DNA of 64,000 nt from Ignavibacteriota bacterium (GTDB taxonomy: Bacteria > Bacteroidota > Ignavibacteria > UBA10030 > SZUA-254), in the NCBI GenBank assembly GCA_016212665.1, contig JACREZ010000006.1, positions 62,001 to 126,000 of the forward strand, written 5' to 3'. This document shows, piece by piece, positions 25,964-34,521 of the stretch. The position numbers and the translations under genes are program-made. Each line of letters starts with the position of its first letter. Within the stretch, counting starts at the first letter, position 1. The notes below the pieces were generated by a model, which was not told where the DNA came from, did no database searches, and saw nothing but the letters and a program-made list of their open reading frames with translations.

Positions 25964-27613
25964 TTATCTCTTTGAAAATTCTTTGATAATCCGGTCAACA
26001 TCTTCCTCCGAAATTCCACTGCCAAGTGTTCCACCTGATTGTGTCGTTGCGGTTACTACAGGTTGAGGTTTCGGTTGTTCTTTCTTCGCAGGAAGATTTC
26101 CTGCTTTCAATCGAATGCGTTCCTCAATCTCTTCCATCCAAGATTTGGATGAAGCATGAATTGGTGAAGAAACAACGGATTGAGGTTTTACAGTCGGTTT
26201 TGATTCTTTTTCTGTTTGAATCGGTTGAGTTTCTTTGTATTCAGTCGTGGCTGATGAATTGAGTGAGCGAGTTTCGAACGCCAAACGTTTGATGTTAATA
26301 AGATGCTTCGCAGAAACATTTTCCGAAATAATAGAGCCGCCGAATGTCCCGGGACCAAGCGTCATTGAGGGAAGCAACTCGTTCGTATAACCAACCGCTC
26401 CAAGCGCGCCGACCGTATTGACGAGAATTCTGTTCGCCGGTTTTTCCAACGCAAACTTCATGATGATGTCTTCGTCCATAGAGTGAATCACCATCGTGTG
26501 TCCCATTCCGCCGAACTCAAGCAACTCGATACACCGCTCGCATCCTTCGCGCCAGTTATCAACAGTGTAGAATGAAAGTACGGGTGAAAGTTTCTCACGC
26601 GAAAGCGGATATTCTCTTCCAACACCGATTTGTTCTGCAATCAGAACTTGTGTATCAGCAGGAACGGAGATACCCGCATTGTGTGCAATGTATGTTGCTG
26701 GTTTTCCAACCATCGCCGGGTTGATTGCTCCACGCGGGTCAAACATTGTGCGTGCTAATTTTTCTTTCTCATCACCTTCCACAAAATAGCATTTGTGTCG
26801 TTTGAATTCATCAATCACAAGTTGCTTGATGGAAGAATCAACAATCACCGATGCCTCTGTCGAACAAAGAACACCAAGGTCAAACACTTTTCCTGTAACA
26901 ATATCCGCTACTGCTTTTTTGATGTTTGCCGACTTCTCAATGTACGCCGGAACGTTTCCCGCGCCCACGCCATACGCCGGCTTGCCTGCACTGTATGCCT
27001 GCTTCACCATGTCGTTGCTTCCCGTCGCAAGAATGACAGAAACGAGTTTGTGTTTCATCAGCGCTTGTGTTGCTTCAAGAGTCGGAGTAGGGAGACACGC
27101 CATCAATCCTTGCGGCGCGCCTGCGGCAACTGCTGCCTGTGCAATAACATTCATCGCTTCGAGCGTACACTTCGTGGCTTTCGGGTGTGGACTTGCAACA
27201 ATCGCATTCCGTCCTTTAACCGAAATGATTGCTTTGAACATCACGGTTGATGTCGGGTTGGTCGAAGGAATTAGCGCGGCGACAACACCCATCGGTTCTG
27301 CAACTTCGATGATGCGCTTTTCCTTATCTTCACGAATGACACCGACAGTTTTCAAATCTTTGATGGATTCCCAAACGCGCCGCGTGCCGAATTCGTTTTT
27401 CTTTTTCTTGTCTTCCGGTTTCCCGAAACCGGTTTCTTCATGCGCAAGTCTGCCGAGTCGTTCCGCCGCTTCGAAGCCGGCATCAACCATTGCTTTCACG
27501 ATTCGGTCAACACGGGTTTGGTCGTACGCACGAAATTCGATTTGCGCCTGCTTTGCTTTTTGCACAAGTTCGCGCATTTCTTGGATGGATTGGAGGTCTT
27601 TATCTAACGGCAT
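25964..27613 (-). CDS. CoA-acylating aldehyde dehydrogenase with C-terminal encapsulation-like peptide
   Basis: A 549-residue enzyme of the PduP/EutE/AdhE-N type that converts aldehydes to acyl-CoA. The catalytic Cys lies in LGVLCSTEASVIV. The nucleotide-binding region has IPSTNPTSTVMFK and VGAGNVPAYI. After about residue 455 the normal core ends. A Gln/Lys/Pro-rich linker then leads to a short amphipathic helix ISEEDVDRIIKEFSKR, very like bacterial-microcompartment encapsulation peptides. The start at MPLDKDLQ is chosen because the longer frame would overlap the upstream gene. Confidence 0.88.
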   Translation of the reverse strand: MPLDKDLQSIQEMRELVQKAKQAQIEFRAYDQTRVDRIVKAMVDAGFEAAERLGRLAHEETGFGKPEDKKKKNEFGTRRVWESIKDLKTVGVIREDKEKRIIEVAEPMGVVAALIPSTNPTSTVMFKAIISVKGRNAIVASPHPKATKCTLEAMNVIAQAAVAAGAPQGLMACLPTPTLEATQALMKHKLVSVILATGSNDMVKQAYSAGKPAYGVGAGNVPAYIEKSANIKKAVADIVTGKVFDLGVLCSTEASVIVDSSIKQLVIDEFKRHKCYFVEGDEKEKLARTMFDPRGAINPAMVGKPATYIAHNAGISVPADTQVLIAEQIGVGREYPLSREKLSPVLSFYTVDNWREGCERCIELLEFGGMGHTMVIHSMDEDIIMKFALEKPANRILVNTVGALGAVGYTNELLPSMTLGPGTFGGSIISENVSAKHLINIKRLAFETRSLNSSATTEYKETQPIQTEKESKPTVKPQSVVSSPIHASSKSWMEEIEERIRLKAGNLPAKKEQPKPQPVVTATTQSGGTLGSGISEEDVDRIIKEFSKR

Positions 27614-27647
27614 AATTTTTCCATTTCTAAACAATCTACTAAAGTTT

Positions 27648-28070
27648 TCATGACTTCCATAAATACAACCCCGTCCCCTCATCAAACCCGCGTACCAATT
27701 CTTCTCCTTCAAACTCATCAATCGTTACTTCGCAGGCAAAGAGTTTTGTACCGGGAAGCAGATGTCCACCGAATACCTTTCCTTCTGCATCGCCGAGAAG
27801 AATGTGAACATGTACAAATGGTTTTCCATCACGGAGACTGACATTTCCGTTGAGACTGAGGATTTCCATTCCACCGGAGAATTCAAGCGGGTTATATTTC
27901 TTCGTGTGTTGGTCGTAGTAAGCAACAACAGCGTGAGTCGTTGCACCAATGCCGGAGATTCGACCGAGTCTGATACTTTCTCGCTGTACAATTTCAGTCA
28001 GGCTTTCATATAAGTCGGAGCCGTTGGGAAGTTGAAACTTGAGTGTTCTTATGGCTTTGTAATTGGTCAT
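27648..28070 (-). CDS. PPC-domain (DUF296) protein
   Basis: A 140-residue single-domain PPC protein. The family fold is shown by GRISGIGATTHAVV, HVHILLGDAEGKVFGGHL and a C-terminal EGEELVRGFDEGTGLYLWK. The plant homologues carry an added AT-hook DNA-binding segment, but the bacterial ones are small trimers of unknown function. The HVH…GGH histidines could bind metal. It lies between ruvB (10 bp) and the aldehyde dehydrogenase (34 bp), all co-oriented. Confidence 0.88.
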   Translation of the reverse strand: MTNYKAIRTLKFQLPNGSDLYESLTEIVQRESIRLGRISGIGATTHAVVAYYDQHTKKYNPLEFSGGMEILSLNGNVSLRDGKPFVHVHILLGDAEGKVFGGHLLPGTKLFACEVTIDEFEGEELVRGFDEGTGLYLWKS

Positions 28071-28080
28071 TTGTCAGTCG

Positions 28081-29142
28081 TCATTTGGAGAATAATTGTT
28101 CTTGGATCGAGGAAACGGTTTTCTTTGAGAGACTAAAATGTTTATACGCCATCTCCGTCACTTCCCTCCCTCTCGGTGTTCGTGTTAAAAATCCTTCCTG
28201 TATTAAATACGGCTCGTACACTTCTTCTATCGTTCCCGGTTCTTCACCGACTGCGACGGAGAGTGTGTTCAATCCAACCGGTCCGCCCTGATATTTTTCA
28301 ATCATGGTGATTAAAATTCGTTTGTCCATATCGTCTAAACCATGGTCGTCAACTTCAAGTTTTTGCAGAGCATAGTCGGCAACTTCTTTTGTGATGACAC
28401 CGTTGAAGTGAGCTAGTTTCACTTCGACCTGTGCAAAATCGCGGCAACGTTTCAACAGACGATTTGCAATACGCGGCGTACCACGCGAACGTCTCGAAAT
28501 TTCTGATGAACCTTCCTTTTCAATCTTTACGTTAAGAATATTTGCAGAGCGTTTGATAATCGTCGCAAGTTCTTCTGCCGGATAATAATCCAAGCGATTC
28601 GTCACCCCAAAACGGGAACGGAGTGGCGCGGTGAGCAAGCCCGCGCGTGTTGTTGCCCCGACAAGCGTAAATCGAGGGAGATTAAGTTGTACGCTTCTCG
28701 CATTCGGTCCGCTATCTATCACAATGTCAATCTTAAAATCCTCCATCGCCGAGTAAAGATATTCTTCAACAAGCGGATTGAGGCGATGGATTTCATCAAT
28801 GAATAATACATCGCCCTGACTGAGGTTGGTGAGAATGCCTGCAAGGTTATATGGTTTATCAAGCGCGGGACCGGATGTAACTTTGACATTCACACCCATT
28901 TCGTTTGCGATGATGTACGAAAGCGTTGTCTTTCCAAGCCCCGGTGGACCTGTAAGCAGAACGTGGTCAAGACTTTCACCTCGCTTCTTTGCCGCAGCGA
29001 TAAATATTTTGAGATTGTCAACAACCTTTCCCTGTCCGACAAAATCGGAGAATTGAATCGGACGAAGTTTCTGGTCAAACTCTACTTCGTTTTCTAATAG
29101 TTCGGGAGTTGTATGGTCGGATTTTCTTTTCATTTGCGTCAA
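28081..29142 (-). CDS. ruvB: Holliday junction branch-migration ATPase RuvB
   Basis: A 353-residue AAA+ helicase motor. Walker A is GPPGLGKTT, Walker [10 protein letters not shown], and sensor and signature are [18 protein letters not shown]. The C-terminal winged helix has [15 protein letters not shown]. It acts with RuvA and RuvC, which are encoded upstream on the same strand, but a 208-bp repeat-bearing gap separates it from ruvA. The first two Met (MTQMKRK) leave the start uncertain by three codons. Confidence 0.97.
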   Translation of the reverse strand: MTQMKRKSDHTTPELLENEVEFDQKLRPIQFSDFVGQGKVVDNLKIFIAAAKKRGESLDHVLLTGPPGLGKTTLSYIIANEMGVNVKVTSGPALDKPYNLAGILTNLSQGDVLFIDEIHRLNPLVEEYLYSAMEDFKIDIVIDSGPNARSVQLNLPRFTLVGATTRAGLLTAPLRSRFGVTNRLDYYPAEELATIIKRSANILNVKIEKEGSSEISRRSRGTPRIANRLLKRCRDFAQVEVKLAHFNGVITKEVADYALQKLEVDDHGLDDMDKRILITMIEKYQGGPVGLNTLSVAVGEEPGTIEEVYEPYLIQEGFLTRTPRGREVTEMAYKHFSLSKKTVSSIQEQLFSK

Positions 29143-29184
29143 ATGTAAAGAGATTCAGGGTGATAAGCAATCAATCCCTTTTGT

Positions 29185-29275
29185 TGACTGTTGAAGGTTG
29201 GCGGTTGACGGTTCGAGGTTACCGGTTAGTGGTTCGAGGTTGCAGGTTACTGGTTACTGGTTTACATTCGCCTAA
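29185..29275. repeat. Degenerate GGTTNNNGGTT-type intergenic repeat
   Basis: The ruvA-ruvB gap holds a run of imperfect words such as GGTTGACGGTTCGAGGTTACC and GGTTACTGGTTACTGG. Similar text occurs at 62521-62545 and, on the other strand, near 3040. No coding or RNA feature was recognised. Confidence 0.55.
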
Positions 29276-29349
29276 GGCGTATTGGGTGTTTCAAGGATTC
29301 AGATATAGTCATTCACTAATCACTCATTAACGAATCACTAACTAACTAA

Positions 29350-29949
29350 TTAACCCGCAGTGCGAAGTGCGTGCTTGATTATTTCTTCTACTGAAAGATG
29401 TTGTTCGTGGAGTTCTTTCATTACCAGTGCAACAGATTTTTCGGCATTTGATTTTTGAAAGCCGAGCGACATCAGCGCATTCACGGCTTCATTCCGAATG
29501 TGTAATTGTCTCCCTGAAGGAATGACTGTCGAACTTGGCGCGGCTGATTTTGAAAGTTTGTCCCGTAATTCAATGACTATGCGTTCCGCTGTTTTTTTTC
29601 CCACACCGGAGATTGAAGTGAGTGAAGTGATGTTGCCATCAGTGATTGCAGAGCGGAGTTCCGAAGTGGACATTCCCGAAAGAATTCCTTGCGCCATCTT
29701 CGGTCCGATGCCGCTCACCGACATCAACAATCGAAAGAAATCACGTTCATCTTCTGTGGCAAATCCGTACAATTGCATGATGTCTTCACGGACATGCAGG
29801 TACGTTAACATTTCTACGGGCGAATTGTTCTCCGGAAGTTGTTCGAATGTTGAGAGAGGAATCAGAGCATGATAACCGACGCCGTTTACATCAACAATAA
29901 TTTCCGTGGGTGACTTTGATGCAAGTATTCCTTTGAGAAATGCAATCAT
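29350..29949 (-). CDS. ruvA: Holliday junction-binding protein RuvA
   Basis: A 199-residue protein that tetramerises on four-way junctions. It has the N-terminal OB fold (MIAFLKGILASKSPTEIIVDVNGVGYH), two helix-hairpin-helix motifs (LMSVSGIGPKMAQGILS and LTSISGVGKKTAERIV) and a C-terminal domain that binds RuvB. Its start overlaps the ruvC stop (ATGA). Confidence 0.97.
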   Translation of the reverse strand: MIAFLKGILASKSPTEIIVDVNGVGYHALIPLSTFEQLPENNSPVEMLTYLHVREDIMQLYGFATEDERDFFRLLMSVSGIGPKMAQGILSGMSTSELRSAITDGNITSLTSISGVGKKTAERIVIELRDKLSKSAAPSSTVIPSGRQLHIRNEAVNALMSLGFQKSNAEKSVALVMKELHEQHLSVEEIIKHALRTAG

Positions 29950-30503
29950 CGTTTTCTCATCTGCTGTGGTTGTGAAATTTTATCAGGGTGTTCAGTCAGG
30001 AATGATTTCCAACTTGTATATTTTTGTGTCGGTTGGAGAGAACGTTGGAGATGACACATCGCCACAGCAAGAGCATCAGTGGTATCGAACCCCTTGGGGA
30101 GTTTTTTCAAATTCAGGATTGATGTAATCATATAATGAACTTGCTGTTTTGATGCGTTACCATGCCCGACAAGCGCTTTCTTAATTTCTCTCGGAGAATA
30201 TTCATGTGTCGGAATATCTCGTTCTACTGCGGCAAGCATGATGACGCCACGCGCATGCCCGAGTTTCAACGCCGATTGTGCATTCTTTCCATAAAACGCT
30301 GTCTCGATTGCGACGATATCCGGTTCAAAGTCATCCATCACTTCTGAAAGAGTTTCAAAAATTCGTTTGAGACGTTGCGGCATCGGGTCGGTACTGTCAT
30401 TTTTTATCGCGTCGCACTTGATTACTTTTGTTGTACCTCTTGATATTTCAATCACTCCATACCCTGTTGTCAGTGTGCCGGGGTCAACACCGAGAATTGT
30501 CAT
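29946..30503 (-). CDS. ruvC: Holliday junction endonuclease RuvC
   Basis: A 185-residue RNase H-fold resolvase with N-terminal MTILGVDPGTLTTGYGVIE (catalytic Asp7), VAIETAFYGKNAQSALKLGHARG (catalytic Glu) and C-terminal acidic residues in DTTDALAVAMCH. Coupled to ruvA by ATGA. Confidence 0.97.
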   Translation of the reverse strand: MTILGVDPGTLTTGYGVIEISRGTTKVIKCDAIKNDSTDPMPQRLKRIFETLSEVMDDFEPDIVAIETAFYGKNAQSALKLGHARGVIMLAAVERDIPTHEYSPREIKKALVGHGNASKQQVHYMITSILNLKKLPKGFDTTDALAVAMCHLQRSLQPTQKYTSWKSFLTEHPDKISQPQQMRKR

Positions 30504-30643
30504 GGTTTTGTTAAATGGTGATTAGTTAATTAGTGAGTGGTGAGTGGTAACTTGTAAATAGTTGCAGTGTGTGTACTTCTTCATAGTAGAAAGTTGATAT
30601 TGTCTCGTCATGTTACAATCTCAAATCACTATTCACCAATTAA

Positions 30644-31393
30644 CTATTCACTAAGCGATGCCATCAGTTTTTCATCCATGTCAAAGTTAGCATAGACGTG
30701 TTGAACATCATCGTGGTCTTCAAGTGCATCCATAAGTTTGAGGACTTGTTCTGCCTCTTTTCCTTCCACCCTCACAGAGTTTTCAGGAATCAATTGCACT
30801 TCCCCTTCCTCAATTTTAATTCCTTTTGATTCAAGCGTTGAGCGTACTGTTTCAAATTGTTCCGGCGCTGTAACAATTTCATACGTCTCTTCATCCGTTC
30901 GCATGTCGTCGGCGCCTGCTTCGAGGATGATTCCAAGTAATTCGTCTTCGTTATATGTGGTTCGACCAACCCGAATAATTCCTTTTTTGTGAAACATCCA
31001 CCCCACTGCGTTCGCCGCGGCAAGTTTGCCATGATTCTTTTCAAGGATATGACGAAGGTCTGAGACAGTTCTGTTTTTATTGTCCGTAACCGATTCAATA
31101 ATTAGCGCTACACCGCCCGGACCGTATCCTTCGTACACACACTCTTCGTACGATTGTCCCGGAAGTTCTCCTGTGCCGCGCTGAATGGCGCGCTTGATAT
31201 TTTCCTGCGGCATATTCATACTCTGCGCTTTTTCAATCGCCATTCTCAACCGCGGGTTGCCGGTTGGATTTCCGCCGCCATCACGTGCGGCAATGGTGAT
31301 TTCTTTGATGAAGCGTGTGAACATTTTTCCCCGCTTCGCATCGTTCGCTCCCTTTTTTCGCTTTATCTTTGCCCATTTATTGTGACCCGACAT
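30644..31393 (-). CDS. yebC: YebC/TACO1-family translation/transcription factor
   Basis: A 249-residue three-domain protein starting MSGHNKWAKIKRKKGANDAK, the invariant family N-terminus. It contains RLRMAIEKAQSMNMP and YEGYGPGGVALIIE. The start at 31393 is used because it is the conserved Met and overlaps recJ in the usual close spacing; a TTG two codons earlier also reads in frame. Family members act on polyproline translation and/or as DNA-binding regulators. Conserved linkage to ruvC is seen here. Confidence 0.95.
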   Translation of the reverse strand: MSGHNKWAKIKRKKGANDAKRGKMFTRFIKEITIAARDGGGNPTGNPRLRMAIEKAQSMNMPQENIKRAIQRGTGELPGQSYEECVYEGYGPGGVALIIESVTDNKNRTVSDLRHILEKNHGKLAAANAVGWMFHKKGIIRVGRTTYNEDELLGIILEAGADDMRTDEETYEIVTAPEQFETVRSTLESKGIKIEEGEVQLIPENSVRVEGKEAEQVLKLMDALEDHDDVQHVYANFDMDEKLMASLSE

Positions 31394-31395
31394 TT

Positions 31396-33138
31396 TCAAC
31401 TCACTTCATGGTTGATTTTCAAATCTTTTATTTTTAATTGAGGAAATGTTTCGACCATTGTTGAATCGGAACCGGGAATAACTTTCTCATATTCATCTAC
31501 GGAGAAAACGATATCCAATCCGCTTCCGTTTCTCTTCACACTCTCCATCTTTGAACCTAAACCGAATCCGATTGTATCGAACACATGCTTGTCCTGTTTC
31601 ACACGGAAACGAAGATGTTCATTCCCGACAATCCTTGGTTCACCAGCCAAATTTACTTTGGAAGTATGAAAAATCGGTCTCATGTTTCCGGGTCCGAACG
31701 GAGCAAACTCTTTCAGTATTTTCAGGAAGCGTGGTGTAATATCTGTCAAAGCAATATTTGAATCAATCCTGATTTCCGGTGTACGGATTTCTTCCGGGAG
31801 TAACTCATTCACCGCTTCAGTAAATGCTTTACGGAATTCATCCACACGGTCGAGAGCAACAATCAAACCGGCGGCATATTTATGTCCGCCGAACTGAACA
31901 AGTTTATCTTCAACCTTCTTCAATGCCCGGTAAATATCGAACCCGACAATACTCCGAGCAGAACCTTTTGCAAAACCGTCAACAGTTGTCAACATAATAG
32001 TCGGACGATAATATTTTTCGACAAGTCGCGAAGCAACAATTCCGATAACTCCCGGATGCCATTCATTATGATGCAACACAATTACCGGGTCTTGATTTAC
32101 ATTATGAATTTGTTCGGCAAGAGTTTGCGCCTGCAGAAATGTGTCTTCATCCAACTTGCGGCGATTTCTGTTTTCTTCTTCCAACACGCGTGCAATTTGA
32201 ATTGCCTCGGCGGCATTTGTTGAAGTGAGTAGATTCACAGCACGGGTTGCATCCCCCATTCTTCCTACCGCATTGATTCGCGGCGCGAGGACAAACACAA
32301 TCTGCCCTGTATTGATTTTTCCAAGTTGTGTTCCTGAAGATTCTATCAGCGCCCGTATTCCGATTCTCGGGTTTTCATTCAGTTGTGTTAACCCGATTTT
32401 TGTCAGGATTCTGTTTTCACCGACCAACGGAACAATATCTGCGGCAGTTGCCAACGTAACAAAATCAAGATAGGAAAATGCAGCGTTCTCATTACCGCGC
32501 CGTTTGCAGATTGCCTGAATGACTTTGAACGCAACGCCTGCGCCGCACAAATGTTTGAACGGATATTGACAACTCGGCTTCAGAGGGTCTAGGACAGCCA
32601 CTGCGTTGGGAATTTGTTCAATCGGTTCATGATGGTCGCATATAATTACTTCGATTCCGAGCGAACCGGCATATTCAACTTGCTGTATTGCGGTAATGCC
32701 GCAATCAACGGCAATCATAAGCGTCACCGATTGCTGTGCGGCTTTATCAATTCCCAATTTTGAAATGCCATATCCTTCGACAATTCTATCAGGAATATGA
32801 TACGTCGTTTCAAGTCCGAGTTCACGAAGAAACAATGTCATCATCGAAGCGGCATTTGTTCCGTCAACGTCATAGTCTCCGAACACTAAAACTCGTTCTT
32901 TCTTCTCTACCGCTTTCAGTATTCTTTGAACAGCGGCTTCCATTCCATCCATTAAGAACGGGTCGTGGAGGTCTTCTATTTTCGGACGGAAAAATTCCCG
33001 TGCTTGCGCATAACTCGTTATGCCTCTGTTCATCAAAACAGAAGCAAGCGATTCAGGAATATTAATTTCCCTCGTTAGTTGTTCGATGATAGACGCATCT
33101 CCTGATGAGTGTAACCACCGGTATTCTTTTTTAATCAT
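31396..33138 (-). CDS. recJ: Single-stranded-DNA-specific exonuclease RecJ
   Basis: A 580-residue DHH-family 5'-3' exonuclease. The motifs VFGDYDVDGTNAASM, IAVDCGI, VIICDHHEP and the DHHA1 domain with FGGHKYAAGL are all visible. The C-terminal OB fold is present. Length is normal. It precedes yebC by 2 bp and lies downstream of rnpB on the same strand. Confidence 0.96.
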   Translation of the reverse strand: MIKKEYRWLHSSGDASIIEQLTREINIPESLASVLMNRGITSYAQAREFFRPKIEDLHDPFLMDGMEAAVQRILKAVEKKERVLVFGDYDVDGTNAASMMTLFLRELGLETTYHIPDRIVEGYGISKLGIDKAAQQSVTLMIAVDCGITAIQQVEYAGSLGIEVIICDHHEPIEQIPNAVAVLDPLKPSCQYPFKHLCGAGVAFKVIQAICKRRGNENAAFSYLDFVTLATAADIVPLVGENRILTKIGLTQLNENPRIGIRALIESSGTQLGKINTGQIVFVLAPRINAVGRMGDATRAVNLLTSTNAAEAIQIARVLEEENRNRRKLDEDTFLQAQTLAEQIHNVNQDPVIVLHHNEWHPGVIGIVASRLVEKYYRPTIMLTTVDGFAKGSARSIVGFDIYRALKKVEDKLVQFGGHKYAAGLIVALDRVDEFRKAFTEAVNELLPEEIRTPEIRIDSNIALTDITPRFLKILKEFAPFGPGNMRPIFHTSKVNLAGEPRIVGNEHLRFRVKQDKHVFDTIGFGLGSKMESVKRNGSGLDIVFSVDEYEKVIPGSDSTMVETFPQLKIKDLKINHEVS

Positions 33139-33237
33139 TCAGTTTTTTTCCTTGCCCTGTTCGGGCGTTTTCACATTCATTAGTATTAATTCAATCTGCT
33201 TTTCATCAACGACAAAAAGTAGATGAGATAAATTATT

Positions 33238-33658
33238 GCTTGCAATCTGTAAGCCGAATTCTGTTTCCCGATACCTGCAAAACAAGTATCGGGACTGCAA
33301 TCATTTCTCTTGTCCCGATTTCACAATCGGGATCTAGCAACCTACCCGCCGCATGGTCCCGATTTCTCAGGAACTGAAACAGGCAATTCAAACATGCGAC
33401 TTATTTGGTTTTGCTCCAAGTAGGGTTTGTCGCTCCAGACATTACTGCCGGGAAGGTGAGCTCTTACCTCGCCTTTTCACCCTTATCCCGTCGTGTTCCA
33501 AGAACATGACGGGACGGTATATTTTCTGTGACACTTTCCGTTACCCCGAACTTGCATTCGGGATACCCTTCTGTTAGGAGGTACTTTACCTTGTGGAGTT
33601 CGGACTTTCCTCCCCGCTCCGCCTTGTAGCGGGACGGGACGATTGCACGATTGCAAGC
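33238..33658 (-). ncRNA. rnpB: RNase P RNA (class A-like), palindrome-expanded
   Basis: On the minus strand the ends pair (GCTTGCAATC…GATTGCAAGC). The universally conserved 5' block GAGGAAAGTCCGAACTCC lies at 33612-33595 and the 3' block ACAGAATTCGGCTTA at 33264-33250. GGTAAGAGCTCACC and GGCGGGTAGGTTGCTAGA are also typical. At about 421 nt it is a little long. Four peripheral helices are built from TCCCGAt…aTCGGGA-type palindromes (33266-33294, 33313-33332, 33485-33514, 33544-33564). This palindrome type also occurs outside the gene. Confidence 0.95.
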
Positions 33659-33778
33659 ATAATTATTGTTCGTAGTAACTTCTTTTCAAAAAACGTTCTC
33701 TCGTCTCTACAATTTTATTTATTCAAAACGACTTCATGTTGAAACACCGAGCGTTGCATGAACGGTTTGTTGTTCTCC

Positions 33779-34510
33779 TCAGGCTAACAATGTACTTTTT
33801 TCTACAACATCATCAGAAACGATGATTCGCCCACAGTGTTCACACATGTAGATATAATTATTGTTGCGCAGTTCTAATATCTTCTGGGGAGGAACACGGT
33901 TAAAACATCCGCCACATGCGCTTCGTTTGATTGCAACAACTGCAGTTCCTTTCTTCGCTTTTTTGATTCGTTCGTATTTGTCAAAATCTTCTTTCTTAAT
34001 TTTGGAAAGAACTTTTTCGCGTTCATGGATAAGCCGGGTTTCCTCAATTTCATGTTCTTTGTTCACTTCGGCTAATTCCGCCTGTTTCTCGCTCAACTCG
34101 GCAGAAGTAATTTCGATTTCTTTGCCAAGGATTTCCATATCCGCTTGTGAAACCTGTATTTTCCCTTCGAAGGATTCCAAATTGCTCTTTGCTTGTTCGA
34201 TTTGCGATTCCATCGTTTCAATTTCTCTCGACAACGCATCGTACTGTTTATTGGATTTTACCTGAAGTTGTTGTTGTTTATATTTTTCAATTTTTTCCGT
34301 GCAACTTATTAATTCGACATCGGTATTGTCCCGTTCGATTTTCAGTTGTATCACAAGTTCCGTTAACTCTTTCAGTTTTTTCGATGAACCATCTAACGTG
34401 CCTTGCAATTCTGCTACGATGCGAGGAAGGTCACCTTTCAGTTCATGAATTTCCTGCAACTGAGAATCAACTTGTTGTAAAGCAAATAAGTGTGTTAATC
34501 GTGTTTCCAA
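33779..34510 (-). CDS. Coiled-coil zinc-ribbon protein (DUF164/CT398 type)
   Basis: A 243-residue protein with a long antiparallel coiled coil (about 1-180) and a C4 zinc ribbon (CGGCFNRVPPQKILELRNNN…MCEHCGR). The start is TTG at 34510, supported by AAGGAGAAATACG at ideal spacing. Homologues are encoded beside Nif3-family genes, as here. A role in protein secretion or nucleic-acid handling has been suggested for relatives but is not established from this sequence. Confidence 0.88.
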   Translation of the reverse strand: METRLTHLFALQQVDSQLQEIHELKGDLPRIVAELQGTLDGSSKKLKELTELVIQLKIERDNTDVELISCTEKIEKYKQQQLQVKSNKQYDALSREIETMESQIEQAKSNLESFEGKIQVSQADMEILGKEIEITSAELSEKQAELAEVNKEHEIEETRLIHEREKVLSKIKKEDFDKYERIKKAKKGTAVVAIKRSACGGCFNRVPPQKILELRNNNYIYMCEHCGRIIVSDDVVEKSTLLA

Positions 34511-34521
34511 CGTATTTCTCC

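Noticed and set aside
26793-27653. 286-residue plus-strand ORF opposite the aldehyde dehydrogenase
   Set aside because: It is an antisense shadow of a well-supported enzyme gene with no recognisable domain.
27614-27721. N-terminal extension of the aldehyde dehydrogenase as an N-terminal targeting peptide
   Set aside because: It overlaps the DUF296 coding region and its composition (WYAGLMRGRGC…) reflects that gene in another frame.
33150-33780. Small proteins in the RNase P region (for example a 74-residue ORF at 33353)
   Set aside because: Sequence is explained by the conserved RNase P RNA on the opposite strand.
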